A stretch of 64,000 nucleotides of DNA from Gammaproteobacteria bacterium (lineage in GTDB: Bacteria > Pseudomonadota > Gammaproteobacteria > Burkholderiales > Rhodocyclaceae): positions 122,857 through 186,856 of the forward strand of contig JAHJPX010000014.1 in NCBI GenBank assembly GCA_018819515.1, read 5' to 3'. Shown piece by piece: positions 60,099 through 64,000 of this stretch. The notes under the pieces were generated by a model. It did not search any database. It had not been told where the DNA came from and saw only the letters and a list, made by a program, of their open reading frames with translations. The first letter of the stretch is position 1; every line of letters begins with the position of its first letter. Position numbers and translations under genes: made by a program.

Positions 60099-60110
60099 CT
60101 CGGACTCAAC

Positions 60111-61910
60111 ATGCGTACTCATTACTGCGGCCAACTGAACGCCGGCCTCGCCGATCAGATCGTCACCCTTTGCGGCTGGGCGCACCGTCGCCGCGACCAC
60201 GGCGGCGTGATCTTCATCGACCTGCGTGACCGCGAAGGTCTGGCCCAGATAGTCTGCGATCCCGATCGACCGGAGATGTTCGCGATCGCCGAGTCGGTGC
60301 GCAACGAGTTCGTCCTCAAGGTCATCGGCAAAGTGCGCCGCCGCCCGGCTGGGACGGAAAACCCCAACTTGCCGTCGGGTGAAGTCGAGATACTCTGCCA
60401 CGAACTCGAAGTACTGAATCCGGCCGTCACGCCGCCCTTCCAGCTGGACGACGAGAATCTCTCCGAGCACGTTCGCCTGGTCAACCGCGTCATCGACCTG
60501 CGCCGGCCGCAGATGCAGAAGAACATGATGCTGCGCTACAAGGCCGCCATGGCCTTCCGCCGCTTCCTCGACGGCGAGGGCTTCATCGACATCGAAACGC
60601 CGATGCTGACCAAGAGCACCCCCGAGGGCGCGCGCGACTACCTAGTACCTTCGCGTGTGCATCCGGGCCAATTCTTCGCCCTGCCGCAATCGCCACAGCT
60701 CTTCAAGCAGTTGCTGATGGTGGCCGGCTTCGACCGCTACTACCAGCTGACCAAGTGCTTCCGCGACGAAGACCTGCGCGCCGACCGCCAGCCCGAATTC
60801 ACCCAAGTCGATATCGAGACCTCCTTCCTCGACGAGACGCAGATCACCGCGCTGATGGAGGAGATGATCCGCTACGTGTTCAAGGAAGCGCTTGCGGTCG
60901 AACTGCCTTCGCCCTTCCCGCGCATGACCTACGCCGAGGCCATGCGCCGATTCGGTTCCGACAAACCCGACCTGCGCGTCACGCTGGAACTCTCCGAAGT
61001 CACCGACTCCGTTCAGGACGTCGCCTTCAAGGTCTTTAGTGGTCCGGCCTCCACGGGAGGCCGGGTAGCGGCCCTGAGAATTCCCGGCGGCGCTTCGCTG
61101 TCGCGCGGCGAGATCGACGGCTACACCGAATTCGTCAAGATCTACGGTGCAAAGGGTCTCGCCTACATCAAGGTCAACGACGCCTCGAAGCTGAACGAAG
61201 AAGGCCTGCAATCGCCTATCGTCAAGAACATTCACGCCACCGCGCTGAAGACCATCATGGAGCGCACCGGCGCCCAATCGGGCGACCTGATCTTCTTCGG
61301 CGCCGACAAGACCAAGATCGTGAACGACGCCCTGGGCGCGCTGCGCATCAAGATCGGCCACGAAAAGGGCTACGTCAATGGCAAGGCTTGGGAGCCGCTG
61401 TGGGTGGTCGACTTCCCGATGTTCGAGTACGACGAGGAAGAAAAGCGCTGGTCGGCCTGCCACCATCCCTTCACTTCGCCGAAGGACGGCCATCTGGAAC
61501 TGATGACGACCGACCCGGGCGCCTGCCTGTCAAAGGCTTACGATCTCGCGCTCAATGGCTGGGAGATCGGCGGCGGCTCGGTGCGTATCCACGAGGCCGA
61601 CGTGCAGGCCAAAGTGTTTGCCGCGCTGGGCATCGGCGAAGAGGAGCAGCGCGCCAAGTTCGGTTTCCTGCTCGACGCGCTCAAATACGGCGCGCCGCCG
61701 CACGGCGGCCTCGCCTTCGGTCTCGACCGCATCGTCACCATGATGACCGGCGCCGAATCGATCCGCGACGTCATCGCCTTCCCAAAGACGCAGCGCGCGC
61801 AGTGCCTGCTCACCGACGCCCCGTCGCCGGTCGACGAAAAGCAGTTGCGCGAACTGCATATCCGCCTGCGGCAAAAAGTCGAAACGCAGGTCGAAGTCGG
61901 CAAGGGCTAA
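60111..61910 (+). CDS. aspS: Aspartyl-tRNA synthetase
   Basis: Class II synthetase, bacterial type, 599 residues. OB-fold anticodon domain (GWAHRRRDHGGVIFIDLRDREGLAQ), motif 1 (VIDLRRPQMQKNMMLRYK), motif 2 (CFRDEDLRADRQPEFTQVDIE), the bacterial GAD insertion (about 295-420, ending PLWVVDFPMFEY), and motif 3 (GGLAFGLDRIVTMMTG). Normal length. The next gene starts 1 bp after its stop. Confidence 0.98.
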   Translation: MRTHYCGQLNAGLADQIVTLCGWAHRRRDHGGVIFIDLRDREGLAQIVCDPDRPEMFAIAESVRNEFVLKVIGKVRRRPAGTENPNLPSGEVEILCHELEVLNPAVTPPFQLDDENLSEHVRLVNRVIDLRRPQMQKNMMLRYKAAMAFRRFLDGEGFIDIETPMLTKSTPEGARDYLVPSRVHPGQFFALPQSPQLFKQLLMVAGFDRYYQLTKCFRDEDLRADRQPEFTQVDIETSFLDETQITALMEEMIRYVFKEALAVELPSPFPRMTYAEAMRRFGSDKPDLRVTLELSEVTDSVQDVAFKVFSGPASTGGRVAALRIPGGASLSRGEIDGYTEFVKIYGAKGLAYIKVNDASKLNEEGLQSPIVKNIHATALKTIMERTGAQSGDLIFFGADKTKIVNDALGALRIKIGHEKGYVNGKAWEPLWVVDFPMFEYDEEEKRWSACHHPFTSPKDGHLELMTTDPGACLSKAYDLALNGWEIGGGSVRIHEADVQAKVFAALGIGEEEQRAKFGFLLDALKYGAPPHGGLAFGLDRIVTMMTGAESIRDVIAFPKTQRAQCLLTDAPSPVDEKQLRELHIRLRQKVETQVEVGKG

Positions 61911-61911
61911 C

Positions 61912-62238
61912 GTGCGGCGCCTCTTCCTCGCGCTGTGCCTCGTCGTCGTCGGGCTGGCGCAGGCGGCGGACATCGCCATCGGCGATCTGCCGCCGGAGGC
62001 GAGAACGACCTTGCAACTGATCGAACAGGGTGGCCCCTTCCCCTACCGTCGCGACGGCGTCGTGTTCGGCAACTACGAGCGGCAACTGCCGATCAGGCCG
62101 AGAGGCTACTATCATGAGTACACGGTGACGACGCCGCATCTGCGTCACCGCGGTGCACGACGAATCGTGACAGGCCGGCAAGAGGAACGCTATTACACGA
62201 GCGACCACTACCGGACATTCAGGCGGATCGTGAAATGA
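61912..62238 (+). CDS. Secreted barnase-like guanyl-specific ribonuclease
   Basis: 108-residue extracellular ribonuclease of the N1/T1/barnase family. Start GTG 61912 gives a signal peptide (about 1-19, GLAQAAD). Catalytic residues are in place by comparison with barnase: E69 (YYHEYTV), R83/R84 (RGARRIVTG) and H99 (TSDHYRTF). The gene overlaps the barstar-family gene by 4 bp (ATGA), the expected arrangement for a toxic RNase with its inhibitor. Role: nutrient RNA breakdown or competition (inference). Confidence 0.92.
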   Translation: MRRLFLALCLVVVGLAQAADIAIGDLPPEARTTLQLIEQGGPFPYRRDGVVFGNYERQLPIRPRGYYHEYTVTTPHLRHRGARRIVTGRQEERYYTSDHYRTFRRIVK

Positions 62239-62681
62239 GCAACGACGTCCATCTTCAAACGATTCTGGCGGATGCTGCCAAGGCAGGTGTCTACCATCTG
62301 CCGCACATGGACAAGAAGCAACTGGTCGCGTCCGCCAAGGCCGCCGGACTGGCCGCATTCCGGGTCAACCTCGCCAAGGCCGGCGACAAGGAACACCTGC
62401 TGGCGGCGATTGCCACGAAGATGAAGTTCCCCGACGGATTCGGCCACAATTTCGACGCGCTGGCCGACTGCCTCGCCGACATGGACTGGAAGCCGGCCGA
62501 TGGCTACGTGGTGCTGCTCGAGCATTGCGACGGAATCCACAACAAGGCCGAAGACGACTTCGTCAGCACCCTGAATATCTTCGAGCAGGCCGCCGACGAA
62601 TGGCGCGAGCAGGATATCCCCTTCTGGTGCCTCGTCGAGATGCAGGCCGATGGCGTCGCCTGGCTGCCGACGGAGCCGTGA
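62235..62681 (+). CDS. Barstar-family ribonuclease inhibitor
   Basis: 148-residue cytosolic protein of the barstar superfamily. The C-terminal two thirds carry the barstar fold (KMKFPDGFGHNFDALADCLADMDW, typical of barstar alpha2/beta2 with the aromatic and acidic interface residues). The N-terminal 50 residues resemble an added helix pair. It would block the barnase-like RNase while still inside the cell. Translationally coupled to it. Confidence 0.92.
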   Translation: MSNDVHLQTILADAAKAGVYHLPHMDKKQLVASAKAAGLAAFRVNLAKAGDKEHLLAAIATKMKFPDGFGHNFDALADCLADMDWKPADGYVVLLEHCDGIHNKAEDDFVSTLNIFEQAADEWREQDIPFWCLVEMQADGVAWLPTEP

Positions 62682-62715
62682 ACCTGGAGTCCTCCGCGCT
62701 CGCAAACCATGCATC

Positions 62716-63165
62716 ATGACCAAGAATCCAGTCTCGGTTCTGGTTGTCGTCCACACCCCCGCGCGCGACGTCTTGCTGCTGGAACGCGCCTCCTATCCCG
62801 GATTCTGGCAATCGGTCACCGGCAGCCTCGAAATCGGCGAGCAGCCGGCGCAAGCCGCCGTCCGCGAAGTTGCGGAAGAGACCGGCATCGCCTGCACCGC
62901 CGCCGACCTGTGCGACTGGCGGCTCTCCAACCGCTTCGAGATTTTTCCGCAATGGCGCGCCCGCTACGCCGAAGGCGTAACCCACAACGTCGAGCACGTC
63001 TTCAGCCTCTGCGTCCCGCGGCAGTCCGTCGCCATCGCCCCCGACGAGCACATCAACTGGCGCTGGCGACCCTGGCGCGAAGCCGCCGCGTCCTGTTTTT
63101 CGTGGACCAACCGCGACGCTATCCTGATGCTGGGCCAGAACGCTCAGCCGCCAATGCAGCCTTGA
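62716..63165 (+). CDS. nudB: Dihydroneopterin triphosphate diphosphatase NudB
   Basis: Nudix enzyme that removes pyrophosphate from dihydroneopterin triphosphate in folate synthesis. 149 residues from ATG 62716. The Nudix box GSLEIGEQPAQAAVREVAEETGI is intact. EHVFSLCVPRQ and WTNRDAILMLG are typical of the NudB branch. Its 3' end overlaps the convergent CWC gene by 47 bp. Confidence 0.92.
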   Translation: MTKNPVSVLVVVHTPARDVLLLERASYPGFWQSVTGSLEIGEQPAQAAVREVAEETGIACTAADLCDWRLSNRFEIFPQWRARYAEGVTHNVEHVFSLCVPRQSVAIAPDEHINWRWRPWREAAASCFSWTNRDAILMLGQNAQPPMQP

Positions 63166-63334
63166 GGCAGTCGGGACACAGGCAGTCCGGCACGGCGGGA
63201 TCGACAAAAGTCAGCCGTGGCAGCACGCCGCACCAGCAGGGCGTTCCGGTCGCCGCGCCGCAGGAAAACACGGTGCCGCAGCGCGGGCAACGCTTGTCGC
63301 CCGCGGGTCTGTCTCGCAGCGAATCGTCCGCCAT
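63119..63334 (-). CDS. Cysteine-rich CWC family protein
   Basis: 71-residue protein with CPRCGTVFSCG, then CWCGVLPRLTF, then CLCPDCLKAAL, the cysteine-rich CWC pattern (zinc-binding presumed). GVLPRLTF after the CWC motif is encoded by a dispersed palindrome and is identical to the peptide in the dihaem cytochrome. It overlaps nudB by 47 bp at the 3' end. Function unknown. Confidence 0.8.
   Translation of the reverse strand: MADDSLRDRPAGDKRCPRCGTVFSCGAATGTPCWCGVLPRLTFVDPAVPDCLCPDCLKAALAAERSGPASG
63205..63231 (+). repeat. dispersed palindrome copy, in frame inside the CWC gene
   Basis: AAAA, GTCAGCC, GTGGCAGCACGCCGC. The CWC gene reads the complement as GVLPRLTF, same frame as in the dihaem cytochrome and phosphoesterase. 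Confidence 0.85.
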
Positions 63335-63342
63335 AAATACCT

Positions 63343-63370
63343 CTTGAATTCTCCGGGATCGGGCCTATTT
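63343..63370 (+). promoter_or_regulatory. RpoH (sigma32)-type promoter of hsp20
   Basis: CTTGAA (63343-63348), 15-bp spacer, CCTATTT (63364-63370), close to the heat-shock consensus CTTGAA-N13..16-CCCATNT, 55 bp upstream of the hsp20 ATG. Supports heat induction. Confidence 0.7.
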
Positions 63371-63425
63371 TCGGGGTGAAGGAACAGTACTACCGGTTCC
63401 GCCAACCCATGCAAAGGAGAACATT

Positions 63426-63839
63426 ATGGCCAGTTTGACTCGTTACGATCCGCTCGACGATTTCTTCCGCGGTTTCTTCGTACACCCGGTCGAAATGGGC
63501 AATGTGCCTGAGGCGCCTACCGTGAAGATCGATGTCAAGGAGCAGGACAACGCATTCGTCGTCCATGCCGAGATGCCGGGCATCAACAAGGACGACATCC
63601 ACGTCAATATCGACGGCCCGACGGTTTCAATCAGCGCCGAGCGCAAGCAGGAAAAGGAAGTGAAGGAAGGCGAACGCGTGCTGCGCACCGAACGCTACTT
63701 CGGCAAGGTGTCGCGCAGCTTCCAACTCGGCCAGGACATCGACGACGGTAAAGCGAGCGCCAAGTTTACCGATGGCGTGCTGGAATTGACGCTGCCGAAG
63801 AAGGCGGCGACGCAAGCCAAGCGCCTGACCATCCAGTAA
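63426..63839 (+). CDS. Small heat-shock protein, Hsp20/alpha-crystallin family
   Basis: 137-residue ATP-independent chaperone that holds unfolded proteins. Alpha-crystallin domain at about 33-125 with VKIDVKEQDNAFVVHAEMPGINKDDIHV, RTERYFGKVSRSFQLGQDID and the C-terminal ADGVLELTLPKK-type motif (TDGVLELTLPKKAA), then a KRLTIQ tail. Shine-Dalgarno AAAGGAG upstream and a sigma32-type promoter. Confidence 0.95.
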   Translation: MASLTRYDPLDDFFRGFFVHPVEMGNVPEAPTVKIDVKEQDNAFVVHAEMPGINKDDIHVNIDGPTVSISAERKQEKEVKEGERVLRTERYFGKVSRSFQLGQDIDDGKASAKFTDGVLELTLPKKAATQAKRLTIQ

Positions 63840-63862
63840 TCGGCTGACACAAGGAAATGAAA

Positions 63863-64000
63863 GGTTCTTCACCGAACTCCGGGGAAAGCTGAGCGGATTT
63901 TGAGGAAGAAGTAGGCGTCATCGCGGAAGCCGTAGGCCATACGTTTGATCACCTTGATCTTGTTGTTGATGCCCTCGATGATATTGGTGCCCAGTGGCCA
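63863..64000 (-). mobile_element. End of an ISL3-family insertion sequence (cut by window edge)
   Basis: GGTTCTTC at 63863 starts a GGTTCTTCACCGAACTCCGG terminus typical of ISL3-family inverted repeats. It begins 23 bp after the hsp20 stop. The transposase C terminus is coded inside; the rest lies beyond the window. Confidence 0.75.
63869..64000 (-). CDS. ISL3-family transposase, C-terminal fragment (partial)
   Basis: The last 43 residues are visible, including GTNIIEGINNKIKVIKRMAY and GFRDDAYFFLKIRSAFPG, the standard C-terminal motif of ISL3 transposases (IEGxNNKIKxxKRxAYGxRD). Its TGA stop lies inside the terminal inverted repeat, usual for the family. Continues past the right edge, so intactness is unknown. 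Confidence 0.9.
   Translation of the reverse strand, partial: WPLGTNIIEGINNKIKVIKRMAYGFRDDAYFFLKIRSAFPGVR

Noticed and set aside
61045..61080. GC-rich palindrome inside aspS near the bacterial insertion domain
   Set aside because: The coded residues (PASTGGRVAALRIPGG) are conserved in AspRS, so the palindrome is a codon-level coincidence.

Overview
The window reads as chromosomal DNA of a GC-rich betaproteobacterium. The gene orders rplM-rpsI beside coq7, rppH and an OsmC gene, apaG/rpe/gph/trpEGDC, glnE beside yhdP-nit-tldD, and ffh-ypjD-corC-pilBCD are what one expects of Rhodocyclales/Nitrosomonadales-type bacteria (inference from gene order; species not determinable here). There is no phage and no CRISPR array. 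The only insertion sequence is the end of an ISL3-type element at the right edge.

Layout. 1-14101 is an anion-transport and stress-signalling block: an SLC13-type permease (cut by the left edge), a SulP permease with a long hydrophilic insertion, a two-component system, a SulP-STAS protein fused to two universal-stress domains, a PduO-type adenosyltransferase, and a minus-strand operon of a YeiH/PSE-type exporter, a 42-residue membrane protein, a universal-stress protein, a membrane-anchored protein, a metallophosphoesterase and a Ser/Thr kinase-USP fusion. 14491-22042 is a c-type cytochrome block: two SHP-like (DUF1924) haem proteins, a dihaem cytochrome, a cytochrome b561, three small secreted Gly/Met-rich proteins and two more two-component systems. 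22215-36417 holds core metabolism (aroG, tldD, nit, yhdP, glnE, argJ, yheT, a methyltransferase, apaG, rpe). 36496-42030 is gph and the trp operon, preceded by a Trp-rich leader peptide and containing an unrecognised Trp-rich gene between trpE and trpG. 42272-49084 holds a porin, tRNA-Ala(CGC), erpA, a bactofilin, argC, rpsI-rplM, osmC, coq7 and rppH. 49197-61910 carries proS, a lytic transglycosylase, ffh, ypjD, corC, pilBCD, an FmdB-type zinc ribbon, a DUF502 gene and aspS. 61912-64000 has a secreted barnase-like RNase with a barstar-family partner, nudB, a CWC protein, hsp20 and the ISL3 end.

Two signals stand out beyond the genes. First, a short imperfect palindrome (core about 22 bp: GTCAGCC followed by GTGGTG-NNN-CGCCAC) occurs at least 17 times in 64 kb. 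It lies right after stop codons and, strikingly, in frame inside conserved genes (trpC, proS, glnE twice, sulP, the dihaem cytochrome, a phosphoesterase, a CWC protein), using several different reading frames. Two copies form the end of a ~100 bp element with three small hairpins, one carrying a compensatory base-pair change. Second, each of the three OmpR-type two-component systems has nearby promoter DNA with phased direct repeats: TTGAC at 11 bp upstream of sulP, GAAAC at 10 bp upstream of the second regulator, and four YTAAG-like boxes at exactly 11 bp upstream of both SHP genes.

How the genes may work together: the first regulator pair probably controls the SulP/SLC13 anion transporters. 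The third probably controls the SHP/dihaem/b561 electron-transfer chain, giving both SHP paralogues one shared operator design. These regulatory links are inferred from sequence and position only.
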